A stretch of DNA of 64,000 bases from Juglans regia (Eukaryota; Streptophyta; Magnoliopsida; Fagales; Juglandaceae): NCBI RefSeq assembly GCF_001411555.2, contig NC_049912.1, positions 19,204,341 through 19,268,340 on the forward strand, in the 5' to 3' direction. The notes below the pieces were generated by a model, which was not told the DNA's origin, ran no database searches, and saw only the letters and a program-made list of their open reading frames with translations. The position numbers and the translations under genes are program-made. The first letter of the stretch is position 1; each line of letters begins with the position of its first letter. Below, piece after piece: positions 9,374 through 21,731 of this stretch.

Positions 9374-10667
9374 TCCTCATCTGCAGATTCCAATAAATGC
9401 TTAGAACCTTTCTGATGCTTCTCAATTTCCTTTAGATTTTAGTAATTTAGTTGAGTTCAACTACTCACGAGTTGGTGGGTAAACATACCACTTATAGTGA
9501 GATACATTTTTATGCTAGCTGATATGAAAGGTTTCTATATTAGTATATATTCAATAGTGTCGAAGCGATGTAAAGGGCTGGGTGGGATGGGTTTAGGCTT
9601 TGTCTCGTGAAACCATACAACTGGGGTTAGTGTCACAGATTACACTTGATACAAGACAAATCTTAACCAAATAATAGAGAAAAATATGCATCACACTTCA
9701 ATTCCAAACTCCACAGGGGAGAAACCTAGATCTTTATAACCGTAGGTTTGCCTTTGATGTTGATTAAGAAGAAATAAACAACTTTAAGACCTGTTCAATT
9801 TATACTTTCATCAAAAGTTTAAGTTAATAGGAATAATAAAATTTAATTATTTAAATTTTATCTTAAAACTTTCTCTTGTATGTAAGTCAAGATTTTCTTA
9901 ATAACAAGAAGTTCAACACATGAAATATTTTATTAAGGAAAATGTTAATTTGCATGAGGTAGTTTTTAAGTACTCATTTTGTTTTCTTTATTTTTTATTT
10001 TTACAAATTAGTGGATTTTATTAAATAAAGAAATATATATCCAACTAACTTTTTTTGAGAAAAGTTCTTAAGCTTGAAAAAATAAATTAAAGTTAGCAAA
10101 TTCTATCAGAAGGTTGTCAATTGTTGTGTCCAGTAGCATGATATTCATATTAAATTGATGAAGTGTAGAGTCTTGATTCAAAATCAATCTATTTACTATA
10201 ATACCATGTTGAATTATCAGTTACCGATAGAAAGAGGTAAATTGAATTTTTTTTTAAATTATATTTGAACAAAAATACCTTGGAATGTTGTGGGAAGATC
10301 CTCTAATTCCTCTCACAAACCATCACCATTTTTTGTTAGCATTACCTTCAAAAGACCTCAAAGAAAAACAATTCAGGAGCTCCCCATTGGTTATACTTTA
10401 TTTTTTCTGGTTTAGATAATTTTATCACTAAATAAAAAGAAATTCAAAATGGGGAAGTTGGAACCCAAATAAACACCCTTCGTTAGATATAGAGCGAAAA
10501 TAAAAATCTAATTGATAAATGGTATCAAATAATCGGTCCATGCCCATGGTTGGTCATCGTGAAGACACGGATTTTGGAGTGATCCATTAATCGGAATGTT
10601 TAAAACATCTGCTATAAAAAAAAATCCCACAATAAAAAGACGCGCGCCGACTCTAAGTTTTTTAGGT
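9374..10667. other. Gene-free stretch
   Basis: I find no coding frame, RNA gene or repeat terminus. The sequence is AT-rich intergenic DNA. Confidence 0.4.
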
Positions 10668-10800
10668 TGCGTTTGGATGCTGAGATAAGTTGGGTTCATT
10701 GTGAATAGTAGTGAGTTGAGATTGTGTAATGAGTTTTATTGATTCCATCTAAGATGAGTTTAGATGTGTTTGAATGTTCCATCATGAAACAGTGTAAAAC
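10668..10800 (+). mobile_element. Fragment of the GTTTGGAT MITE family
   Basis: TTGCGTTTGGATGCTGAGAT followed by TTGTGAATAGTAGTGAGTTG matches the terminal part of the 930-1101 type. The right end is unclear. Confidence 0.45.
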
Positions 10801-11166
10801 TAGCTAAGTTATATCCATTTAGGTGAGTTTTTAAGTGTTAGATAAAGATCTCCAATCATGCACCTTTGCATTCTTGGATAGAATAGGCCAACAAAAGCCA
10901 CTTCCCAATAAAAAGAAAGTACCGATGGACTTTCAAAAAGTTAAGACATCATACAAATAGCACAAATCAAGCTTCCAAACACCTACACAAAACTACAAGT
11001 AAATAATATAACATAATTGCTGCTCATAAGGAAGACAAAGTGTGAAGAAAGAAATGTGGGATTGATTTGGACGAGGAGGAAAGGCAACACATGGATCACA
11101 TGCGCTAGCAAGTGAGGGCCGAGGAGGTTGTGATAATGAAAGGGAGGTGGAAATAGTGGGTAGGAC

Positions 11167-11870
11167 CAGGGGGTGATAATTTGTGTTTTCGGGTCATGTT
11201 CTTGTTGTGTCACGTTATAAACATTTGATTATATAGGTCAACTCGAACCTAACCCATTAAGCTAAACGTGTCAAATTTTCAAACCCTAACCCAACCTATT
11301 TAGATAATAGGTCATGTCGTGTCACCTGTTTTTATCCGTTTAATAATTAATTAGAAATAGGTTAACACGACAAGACGCATTTAAACTCGTTTCATGTAAA
11401 TAAATTGAATGAACACGCATAATTCATTTGACCTGATTAACATAATTTCATATAAAAGTTAAAATCTATATTTATTAGTAGCTACAATATTTATATATAT
11501 ATATATATCAATATTTTTCAAATTTTAACATATAATAAAATCAATATTATAAACTATACAGTAACAAATATGAGCATAGGTCTAGAATTATAATTCCAAC
11601 AATAAAAATAATAAAACATAAATATATTGAAAAATACCAATATTACAACTTAACAATAATAAAATTATCATTTTGAAATAAAATCTAAATGGGTCAAAAC
11701 ATGTTGATTTCGAGTTAAGCGGGTTGACCCGTTATTGACCCGTTTATAAATCGTGTCTTAACACATCAACCCGTTTTGATCCGAACTCGTTAACATCAAA
11801 CTCAAACCCGCAAATTTCATGTCGTCTTCATGTTAGATTCATGAGTCGTGTCACATATTGTCACCCCTAG
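11167..11870. mobile_element. hAT-type non-autonomous element (MITE)
   Basis: The ends are CAGGGGGTGATAATTTGTG on the left and, as reverse complement, CTAGGGGTGACAATATGTG on the right. The adjacent 8-bp flanks are GGTAGGAC and GGTAGGTG (6 of 8 the same), fitting the 8-bp duplication of hAT elements. Subterminal zones repeat GACCCG, GGGTTGACCCG and GTGTCA motifs. The middle is AT-rich and non-coding, with a TA run near 11495. Confidence 0.8.
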
Positions 11871-12408
11871 GGTAGGTGTGTGCAGTGGTGAGAGGCTAGA
11901 AAGGTAAGATTTTTTTGCAATTGTTTGGCAAAGATAGGTGGTGCACGAGGCCCACACGCCCACTAGATGAGGATAAGACTTGGTTCACAGAAATAAAAGG
12001 CACGACGAGGTTGGTCGTGAGTGACGATGAAGGTTTGGGAGGAGTAAATCTGAGCAACAATGAAAATCTTTGAACAAAAAAAAAAAAAAAGCCTAAAAAT
12101 GAAGTTAAAATTGAAATGTGGCTGATTGATTGGAAAAAGAATCATGTTGTAGGAAGGGGAGGAGAATGGCTCTGTGGTGGCTATTATAGATGTACAGTGT
12201 ATAAGCTTGAAGTGAGAGAATTATGTGCAGGCGAGAGAGAACTTTGTTTGCCTCCCCATTGGTTATACACCTTTTTACCATTTCATTACAGGTTACTACT
12301 AATCAGAGTACCCTCAACATAATCTTTGGATTAGAAGCATAAGCAGAGCGCCAACACTGCATCCTGTTGAAAATAACACTATTACATTCTAGAAGTTGGC
12401 ATACGCAA
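11871..12408. other. Gene-free stretch upstream of the LINE insertion site
   Basis: It contains no supported gene. An A-run lies at 12077. ATCCTGTTGAAAA at 12361 recurs at about 24383 on the other side of the LINE, so the pre-insertion site held a short local repeat. Confidence 0.4.
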
Positions 12409-12424
12409 TTTGCATCAACACTTC
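12409..12424 (-). repeat. Target-site duplication, LINE 3' side
   Basis: TTTGCATCAACACTTC directly precedes the T-run 12425-12432, the poly(A) tail in minus orientation. It matches 24343-24359. Confidence 0.85.
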
Positions 12425-12526
12425 TTTTTTTTAATTAATAAGAATTTTATTATCACGAATAGGCATAGCCCAAGTACACAGAAAGTATACAAAGGAAATG
12501 CCTACTACACTCTAGAAAACAGGAAA

Positions 12527-13778
12527 CTAAAATAGAAACAGATTCGATACATTCTTATCATTCCTTTCAAATATCTTAGCCCATAAACTCAAAGTAGAAA
12601 ATAAAAAGTTTCGAAGATCTTCAAAAGAGTGCTCCTTTTCTTCAAAACATCTCTCATTTCTTTCCAGCCAAAGACACCACATTAAATACAAATGAATCAT
12701 TCTCCATCTGGCAGCAACCTCTTTCCTCACTTTTTCCTCACCTTACAACCCCGCCAACATGCAAGAAACTCCACAACTTCCTTAGGCATCACCCAAAATA
12801 AACCTATATGACCAATAACCTCAGACCACAAAGAGTTTGCCACCTCAAAATGTAAAAACAGATTATTTACAGATTCTTCATCCTTCTTGCACATGACACA
12901 CTAATTGGCTATACACAAACAATGTTTTCTAAGATTATCCGTAGTCAATACTTTCCCTAGAGCAACCACTCAACTGAAGAACGCCACCTTTGTAGGTGCC
13001 TTCACCCTCCAGTCCATCTGGCAGCAACCTCTTTCCTCACTCTTTCCTCACCTCACAACCCCGCCAACATACAAGAAGCTCCACAACTTCCTTAGGCATC
13101 ACCCAAAATAAACCTATCCGACCAATAATCTCAGACCACAAAGAGTTTGCCACCTCAAAATGTAAAAACATATTGTTTACAGATTCTTCATCCTTCTTGC
13201 ACATGACACACCAATCAGCTATACACAAACAACGTTTTCTAAGATTATCCGTAGTCAATACTTTCCCTAGAGCAACCACCTAACTGAAGAACGCCACCTT
13301 TGTAGTTACCTTCACCCTCTAGTCCATCTGGCAGCAACCTCTTTCCTCACTCTTTCCTCACCTCACAACGCCGCCAACATGCAAGAAGTTCCACAACTTC
13401 CTTGACCATCACCCAAAATAAACCTATCCGACCAATAACCTCATACCACAAAGAGTTTGCCACCTCAAAATGTAAAAACAGATTATTTACAGATTCTTCA
13501 TCATTCTTGCACATGACACACCAATCAGCTATACGCAAACAACATTTTCTAAGATTATCCGTAGTCAATACTTTCCCTAGAGCAACCACCCAATTGAAAA
13601 ACGCCACCTTTGTAGGTGCCTTCACCCTCCATATGCTTTTCCATGGAAATATACAGCCAGAATGACAGTTAAGCACCTTAAAATAAGAATTAACCGAAAA
13701 CATGAAATTTCCAACATCGTCCCACAATAGCCTATCCCCTCTTCCCTGTTTCACTTTTGAATTATAAATCATTCCCAA
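12527..13778 (-). pseudogene. LINE ORF2 C-terminal zinc-binding (zf-RVT) region, triplicated
   Basis: The minus strand reads IWRVKAPTKVAFFNWVVALG, LRKCCLRIADWCVMCKNDEE, NNLFLHFEVANSLW, the usual zf-RVT module that follows plant LINE reverse transcriptases (W-x-x-x-P-x-K-x-x-F-x-W, then C-x-x-C and H). Two further copies follow because of the 310-bp tandem repeat. After them comes the true end, RWRMIHLYLMWCLWLERNER. Since 310 is not a multiple of three, each copy shifts the frame, so the original C-terminus cannot be reached by translation. Confidence 0.8.
12704..13630. repeat. Tandem triplication, 310-bp unit
   Basis: Units start at 12704, 13014 and 13324, each with CCATCTGGCAGCAACCTCTT. The landmark TTCACCCTC falls at 13001, 13311 and 13621, giving an exact 310-bp period. 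Copies are a few percent different from each other. The flanking LINE sequence is single-copy. Confidence 0.95.
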
Positions 13779-13799
13779 AAAATCTAAGACAATATTAAC

Positions 13800-15597
13800 T
13801 TTTCAATCATTTAGATTTCTAATAAAGTTAACATTCCATAAAATATTAGTATCTTTACATTGAAAATAATCTACCTCAACAACATTTTGATCCCTTGCCA
13901 GCCTATAGAGAGATGAAAAATCTAATTTAAGAGCTGATTCCCCACACCAAATGTCATGCCAAAAGAAAATCTTCTTCCCTTCCCCCACCTTAAATTTAAC
14001 ATGTTTAGAAAACTCTCCCAACCTTTCCTAATAAACTTCCATAAACTCACCCCATGCACTCCTCTAGCTTCTTTAGAACATCAATCCCCCCCACTTATTC
14101 TCATATTTTACTGTAACAACACTCTTCCATAAAGCATCTTTCTCTTCATGATATCTCCAAAGTCATTTCTTAATGAGTGTTTTATTAAATAACCTCAAAT
14201 TTCTAGCCCCCAATCCACCACAAAAAACTAGTTGACAAACCTTGTTCCAACTAACCAAATGAAACTTATTTTCCTCTCATTTTCCTCTCCATAAGAAATT
14301 ATGATAAATATTCTCAATTCTCCTAGCAACCCCAACCGGCAAAGGGAAAAGTGAAATAAAATAAGTGGGAAGATTAGACAATGTACTCTTTATCAAAGTA
14401 ATTCTTCCCCTTTAGACAAATATATATTTTTCCATCCAGCCAACATTTTCTCGATCTTCTCAATCACCTCATCCCATATCAAAATAGATTTGTGAGAAGC
14501 ACCCAATGGAAGACCAAGGTACTTCATCGGCAATGAAGCAATCTTACACTCCAAAATATTAGTCAATTCTAAAATATTGCCCACAGCACCCACAGGAACA
14601 ATTTCATACTTGTTCAAGTTAATCCTTAGGCCCGAGACAACTTCAAACATAACAACAATGCTCTTAAAGTTCGAATATGTTCTTGGTTGGACTTTCTAAA
14701 AATCAATGTGTCATCGGCAAAAAGAAGATGAGATAATTTAACGCTATTCCTTTCCTCTTTTCCCACCTCAAACCCTGGCAAGTGCCTTCCTTCAACCGCC
14801 ACTTCCAACATTCAATTCAACACATCCATGACAAGGACAAAAAGAAAAGGAGATAACGAATCTCCTTGTCTCAAACCACGTGAACTATTAACAAACCCAA
14901 CCAGAGTGTCATTCACCAAAATGGAAAATCTCGACATCGACATATACCATTTGATCCACATACACCATTTCTCCCTAAAACCATATCTCCGAAGCAAATA
15001 CAAGAGAAGATCCAAACTAACATGATCATATGTTTTTTTCATGTCCAATTTAATCAAAATACCATATTCATTAGATTTAATTCTGATGTCCACATATTCT
15101 TTAACAACTAAAATCGAGTCGAGGATTTGCCTCCTTCTTACAAAGGCATTTTGCGATTTCGAAATAATTTTTCCCAACACCACATTCATACGATTAGCTA
15201 ACACCTTAGAGATTATCTTGTAAACCCCACTCACCAAACTTATAGGCTGAAAATCCTGCATCTCCATAGCCCCTACCTTTTTGGAAATAAGTGCTATAAA
15301 AGTAGCATTTAAACTTTTATCAAATTTCATAAATCTATGAAATTCAAGGAAAACATTCATAATATCATCTCACACTATATCCCAACACGATTGAAAGAAA
15401 GCCAAAGAAAAATAATCCGGTATCCCTTGTCATTCCTCCAACCACATCAAGAACTTCATCCTCATCAAAAGCTCTCTCCAACCAATCTGCACTTGCTTGA
15501 TCAATGGAGTCAAAAAATAGTCCATCAAGCTTTGGCCTCCAAGCATATTCTTCATTGAACAACTTCTCATAAAACTTGACAATGTGATCCTTAATGA
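13800..15597 (-). pseudogene. LINE ORF2 reverse transcriptase
   Basis: In order on the minus strand: EVIKDHIVKFYEKLF, a stretch equivalent to the 'NATFIALISKK' block, FQPISLVSGVYKIISKVLAN, SQNAFVRRRQILDSILV, ILIKLDMKKTYDHVS (first catalytic Asp), RGLRQGDSLSPFLFVLVMD, the catalytic LLFADDTLIF at 14704-14733, and MKYLGLPLGAS. These are the ordered blocks of plant L1 reverse transcriptase. Several frame changes and stops separate them. The 5' side joins the endonuclease half across the solo LTR. Confidence 0.9.
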
Positions 15598-16598
15598 CCT
15601 CTTGTGACACCCTCAACCTCTGTTTGGGATGGAACAAAGATTTAGAGCGTATAGACATTTAACACAAGGTTACATACCCCCATACATGACAGTTAATATA
15701 CAATACATCCTATAAGTGCAACTAGCAGTATGCAATAATTGTAGCGGAATAAGGGTAATTAGTTATAACTCATGCCAGAATGAACTAAAAACAACCCAAT
15801 AGCATTAATAATCATCATAAGTTCAAACTTAAAGATAGCATTTCCTTAATACAAAATACTTAATCCAAGTTCTATGGTTGGATCAACTATTTCATACTCT
15901 TTGAAGTATGAAGAGTCAATGTTTATGAGTATGAAAATTATTTTTAGTTTTCGTTCAAGGTCTGGCTCCTCTTCAACCATCTACATCCAGCGATCCATCA
16001 TGGTCATCCTCTACATGTCCTGTCACAACTTCTATATCATTCCATGGAGAATCATAGTGATCCCACAAAAGGTGAGATTTATTCAAAATCTCAGTAAGTT
16101 AAACAACTAACTTGCACAAAGATAAATTATGCATGAAGAATGATAAATACGAATTGCAGGAAATGCAGAAAAATGTGCATGTATCTCCCATCCAGATTCC
16201 TCAACTTTTTTAGAAAAACCCTGATGCACTTTTGCTTTCAGAGAATATTTTCATTTTCTCATTCTCAAAAACATGACGTTTCAAAAGAGAACATTTCATA
16301 TTTCATTGTTTTAAAAAATCATAACATTTCATCGTTTATTAAAGCCATCATTAACATACGTTTAATAGCAACATGGTTCCTCATATGGACCATGAGCATT
16401 TGCCGGTGACCGTAGCACAACTCATGTTAGCACTACGTCATTATCTGCAGACATCGTTTTCAATGCATTGATAATATAACATAACATCATAACATATACA
16501 CCCACCAGCATTAAGTGTTATAACATATGACTTCACACTAGCATTCTTTAAAAAGAACTCATTCGAAACTGGCTGACTGTTCTACGTCAGCTTAGGGT

Positions 16599-16770
16599 AG
16601 GGGTGTGCATCCGGATCCGGATATCTGCCCACAACCGGATCAACCGAATCCAGATCCGAAATTTAAAAACAGGGTAGTTATCCGCTTGGATTAATCCGGA
16701 TTTAATCCGGGCGGATAATCAAATCAAATCAGGATATCCGGATTATAACCAGATTTAATCCAGTTTTTAT
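16599..16770. mobile_element. hAT-like terminal fragment
   Basis: AGGGGTGTGCATCCGGATCC is followed by many CCGGAT, GGATATC and TTAATCC words, typical of hAT terminal and subterminal regions. I could not find the matching right end in the next kilobase, so it may be a fragment or more diverged. Confidence 0.45.
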
Positions 16771-17463
16771 TTTTTTTTAAAGACAAACTTTAAAAACAAA
16801 TTTATAGCAGTTTTTTTTAAAAAAATTTGATACCATGCTTAAATTGTCCAGATTTTTTTAAAAAAATTAATTCAAACACTTTCTAAAATTAATTTATAAA
16901 AGAAAATTAAATAACAAAGTAAATAAAAATACAAAATAAATAATATTGTTGTTACATCACAATGCAAAACATAAATTTACAAAGAACAAAATAAATAATA
17001 ATACATCACAACTAATTAAACTAATACATCACAATGCAAAATAAATAACATTGTTCAATATTTTCTGATTATGCATTAGTTATCACATCTTGAATCTGGA
17101 ATTGGGGGGAAAAATTGAATTCTTTCACCTTGATCTGGTGATGACTATTTTGGAAAAATTTTTGCTAGACTGAGTCTCCATAAGCTGCCACCAGCATCCA
17201 TTACAACAGAAAAATGAAAACTATAGTGATTAGAAACAAGTCAAAAAGAACAAGAGAAGAAAACTTGAAACAAAACCTCACAAAGACACTACAATAATTA
17301 TTGTCTTTCAACTTTAGTTCTTGGATCTATATCAGCAGACAGACGCAACCAAGCAAAAAAGATGACTGATTCTTCTACAGTTATTTGAGGAGATAATCAA
17401 CAAAGATAATAGAAAATTTTGCATGAAATATGAATGTTTCTTTCTATTCCTCTAGTGGCAACA

Positions 17464-17528
17464 AGTCAAACAGAGTCTTTTTTATGTAAATTTAAAAAAA
17501 AAAAAAAAAAAGTCAAACAGAGTCTTTT
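17464..17528 (-). mobile_element. Ultra-short poly(A) retroposon with 18-bp target duplication
   Basis: The 18-mer AGTCAAACAGAGTCTTTT occurs at 17464-17481 and again at 17511-17528. Between them lie only 29 bp, TTATGTAAATTT followed by a run of A. This is the signature of target-primed reverse transcription that stopped almost at once. The A-run is on the plus strand, so the insert is strictly in plus orientation; the host LTR is minus. Confidence 0.75.
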
Positions 17529-18820
17529 CCAACAACACCTTTAGTCTAGGGGTTATTAGTCCATTCTTACTCACTCCAGAGTAGACAGAGGAGTTCCACT
17601 AGAATGAATCTCCATCCTAGCCTTTGGGGTCGTGAAAAGATTCATTTTTATACTACGCTTAAAAAATGTATTTCATGACATGTGCATATATAGCAAGCTT
17701 TTTATGTTAAATGACATTTGTAGATGCAATATGCTAAAATGGTAGAAATATCACATGTCATATAAATATACACTCAATGTATCATATAACATGATATTTT
17801 ATGCTCAATGTGATAATTGAAACATGAATGAGATATTTATCAATAAATTATAAATAATCTATCGAGGTATAAGTTAGATGTCAACTTACAAACTTCCGGA
17901 GTAATTGAAGAATAATGTCGTAGCTGCATAAATCAAGTGCATACTAAGTTAGGATTAATACTTCTATAGGTGAGGTCCAAAATTAAAGGCTTCAAAAATG
18001 GGTATTTACAAAATACCCCTAGACCTCAAAAATTGCCATTAAGACACTAAATTTTCACTAATTGTAAACAAACTCCAAATTTAATAAAAATTCATAGATT
18101 TCATATTTTGGGCATTCTAAAACCATTTATGCCCTTGGATTTTCAAAAATCAAAGTGAAACTTGTCCAAATGGTCCCAACCCGTGGCATGCACTCTAGTT
18201 TATGCCTAATTGTATTTTCAACTATCGGTTCCTATGAATGGATGCATATGAGATTTTCTTTAATCACTCTTTAATCACAAATGATCACTAACATCTTTAA
18301 TGAAATCATGAAGACCAATTCTAGGATAATTGAGTTCATCCCAATACTTAATCATGGCTAAAATATCCTTAATATTTACTTCATTCAAACCGATTCATAC
18401 TTGATTATCAAAACAAAATAGATTCAAAACCTATCATGGCATGCTTCTAACCACAATTTAAACCTTCCATAATCATGTTAATACAATAATGAATCATATC
18501 AAATCATGCTTAAGACATGCCATAGCTAAATTCTCAGTTAAAAACATTTAATTAATCAAACAATCCCTTAATTGACCCGATTTTTATTTAAGCATGATAA
18601 CCTTCCCAAAACTAACCCAGATTTCGTACCAACACATGGAAACAAAGCTTGACATGCTAATTAAAATCAAAAGCAAGAAAACATACAAATTATGTGGCCT
18701 TCCAAACACTCAAGAATTCACTCGGTTTCACTCTTTTGATCTCTAAAAGGGAGAAGTGCTCTTCAAGGCTCAAGAAGAAACTTGGAGCTGAAGTAAGGAG
18801 GAAATGAGGAAATGAGGGGG

Positions 18821-18831
18821 CCTTTTATAGG
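18821..18831 (-). promoter_or_regulatory. TATA box of the solo LTR
   Basis: CCTATAAAAGG on the minus strand, followed by a C/T-rich leader (CCTCATTTCCTCATTTCCTC), has the layout of a plant LTR promoter with the transcription start some 30 bp downstream near 18790-18800. Confidence 0.6.
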
Positions 18832-19501
18832 CAGCCAAGAGGAAGGGAACGCTGGCTTTGGTCAAGGGGATTGATGGAAGATGGTGTATGAATCTGAATA
18901 TTTTAGATTTTCACTCCATCATTTATGTCATCTTGTGCATAGTGCCCTAACCACCATAATTTCACTCCTATGGTTGCTACATTACTCCTATTGGGGCTGG
19001 CCAAGTCGTGGGACAGAGGAGAAGGGAGAAAAATCATCAAAACCACCCAAAAGGCTGACGGGTTCAGCTAATTTTCCTTTGGTGATCATTATCTTTACTA
19101 ATCCCTTTGAACTATCATCATAGCTGATTTGTACAAGAGTAAGGTTACTTCTTGAAGACCTATTCTGGTGGTCGAAGGTGGGAAGTTGGCTGCCAAGTGA
19201 TCATAAATGTGTAGCCCGAAATAAGGTGATGAGATTGAGGTGTCCTGCTGAAATTTTCAGGCTGCCTTTTACAATTTCTGTCCTTTTGAGCTGGGGAATA
19301 GTGACCTGAAACCACCATAATTTCTTCCCTACTGTGGCTACAATGGTCCTACAATGGTGGTCAGGTCATGGGGTGATAAGTGTTATTATTATGTGATTTT
19401 TATCCAGACTGATGAAAGGCAGTGAGATCTGAAATTTGGGCGATGAGCCTTATCTCGAGGGCAGTAAAGAGATTTCTCTCGCCCAAAGGCGAGAAGGCTT
19501 A

Positions 19502-19969
19502 GAGCATTAGCATTTTATTCATCATTTTTATCTTCAAAATTTGATGAAAAGTACATATTTTTCATAAATCCAAAATCTCCTCTATCCATAATCATGCATT
19601 GGATTAGTTATTGAATTCATCAAAATAATAATATAATATTATTTTGTTAATAATAATATTTTGAATTTATTTTTTTCATATTTTACAATTACACTAACTA
19701 TATGTTAATTAATAATTTAATTTGATACTTAAATTATTATTTCCTAAATTAAATATATTATGACTCAAAATTGGGAAACAATAATTTAAATAAATAAAAT
19801 AATAGTTATAGTGTGAATAGTGAGTCTTCAAATTTGAAGATGAAGGAAAATGTACTGTAGCTAAAAGCTTGACATTTGAGCATATGGTGAATCCAATGCC
19901 AGGATTTTAAAGTCAAAATCATCAAATTTTGAAGATTGGACTCATCAAATGAGTCCAATGCTAGTGCTC
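19502..19969. mobile_element. Tourist-like MITE with TTA duplication
   Basis: It runs GAGCATTAGCATT ... AATGCTAGTGCTC with imperfect terminal inverted repeats, and TTA stands on both sides (19499-19501 and 19970-19972). The 3-bp TTA/TAA duplication and end sequence fit PIF/Harbinger (Tourist) elements. The interior contains an A/T-rich core and GTGAATAGTGAGTCTTCAAA, shared with 2210-2720. Confidence 0.85.
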
Positions 19970-20671
19970 TTACATCTCAATAGGCGAAGAAATTCGCAAC
20001 CAGAGGGCGAAGACCTGGGCGCGAAGACTTGGCGCCAATATATTTTACCTTCTGGGCGAGAAAACTTGGAACGACGTTCTAGGCGGTTAGATTAGGCGAC
20101 TAGTCTAACCGACCAACTTAAAAGTTCAACCTAAACGACATCGTGGGCAACAACTAGAAAAAGCGAGGAAATCTTTCATCCCGATCGAGAGTCTTTCTAC
20201 TCGGTAGGTGAGAAGAGAGTCGTGTGGTTTTTGTGACCTCCACATCAGTTATATTCAGCGCACACGACATCTACTCGATAGGATAATTCATCCATACCGA
20301 GATCAATCTGCTACTGACCACTAAATCCGTGCTCCACAATCAATCCATTGGCGACCAAATCCTTTCGAGCTCTGCAATAAATTTGTTGGCAACCAAATCC
20401 TTCTGAACTCAGCAATTCAGGCCACATATCATTGAATCTTCCATTTTGGATAATCACGTATCTTATGTGAATTTTGTACTAAGTGTCAAGATTAAAGCTA
20501 ACCTTACCATCAACCCTAATGTAATTAATAACCCAAAATTATAAGGTCCTCTTGCCAACTCAAATATCCAAAATTATTCTTATTCTAGAATAGCTCAACT
20601 CCTAATTAACTAGGATTAAGGTTACTAAAGTCAAGGCCTAAGGAGCTTTTTAGGCGGGGTGTTACACCTCT

Positions 20672-21731
20672 TGATCTGAAATGATGTTATCGCCATCATG
20701 TAACATCATTCCAGAACCTCGATAGCATTATTTCTTTGATGGAAATTCACCATACGGTGAAAAAATCTTGTGCACTTGTCACATTCTTTTGGCCAAAGAA
20801 CCTAGGATTTCTATCTCCAAGAAATTTCCTCCATTAAAGATATCTTCTCTAATTCATCCACTACCACTTTTTTTCTATCCAATTCCTCTCCAGAAACATC
20901 TCTCAATAGCTCCCTTTCCTCCAAACTCTGCAATTGCTACATCAAGAGTTTCCTTTTATTTTTTGTGTTCCCAAACTCCTCCACATCTACTTCTTCAAAT
21001 CTGTTTTTAATGCCTTAAGTTTACCAGCCAGTACAAAGCTTAGGGTACCAGAAAATTAGTATGAAGAGCACCACGACCACATCCTATCCACAAAACCCTC
21101 AGCCTCCAACCACATTTTTGAATTTAAAATCCAGTGGGCCACTAAAAGTGCTCCCACTCTCCAGCATAACAAGATAATGGTCAGAGCACATTATGGGTAA
21201 CCTTTCCAGCCTCAAATCAGGAAAAGTAACCTCACAAGAAGCTAAAACCATAAATAAGTCCAGCCTAGACCAAACCCTTCCATTGGACCACGTAAAATCC
21301 CCACCAACTATTATCCACGTAAAACCAAATGTAAAACTAGAAATCCCCGCCATTACGTCCCATAAAAAGCTCCTACTATTATCCAGGTTTGGAGCATAAA
21401 TCCCCCCAAAAGCCCATTTAGATCCGTCATCCACACTTTTGAAATGGAAAGCAACCATAAACTCCCCCACATAATGATCTACCATCTCCACTAACCTCCT
21501 ACCCCACATAACTATAATACCACCTGAAGCCCCTTTCGAAACTAATTCAATCCATCCCACACTTTGACAGTTCCATAAGCTTTTCACAATTAATTGATTA
21601 ACCAACTTCAACTTGGTTTCTTGGAAACAAATAACATCGTCTCTCCACTTTCACGTCATATTCTTAACCTAAAGATGTTTTTTATAGTCGTTCAGCCCCT
21701 TCACATTCCAAGAGATGATTGTTGGTTTCAT
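20672..21731 (-). pseudogene. LINE ORF2 endonuclease half
   Basis: ORF2 starts with the ATG at 21731-21729. The start reads IISWNVKGLN, the usual first block of the apurinic-type endonuclease. It is followed by FVSKKPSW (an eroded form of the F-Q-E-T-K block), GASGGIIVMW, WIIVGGDFTWSNGRVWSRLD and CSDHYLVMLE, the terminal SDH catalytic block. The frame then reads EEVFGNTKNKRKLL and reaches the solo LTR at 20671. The enzyme nicks target DNA to prime reverse transcription. Stops make it inactive. The start codon overlaps the ORF1 stop (see the ATGA finding). Confidence 0.85.

Larger units (their letters stand above)
15603..20666 (-). mobile_element. Solo LTR inside the LINE
   Basis: Bounded by a perfect 5-bp duplication CCTCT (15598-15602 and 20667-20671). 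On the minus strand it runs TGTAACACCCC ... GGGTGTCACA. Its last 600 bp resemble the LTR at 54062-54723 (shared GCAATTATTGCATACTG, GTATGTAACC, TCCATCCCAA), which is followed by a primer site and gag, so the family is Ty3/gypsy. Nested inside are a MITE at 19502-19969, a hAT-like piece near 16599 and a 29-bp retroposon at 17482. Without the MITE and retroposon it is about 4.5 kb, long for an LTR. No coding sequence is present. Confidence 0.85.

Noticed and set aside
12905..13665. Plus-strand frames repeated three times
   Set aside because: Antisense of the LINE zf-RVT triplication.
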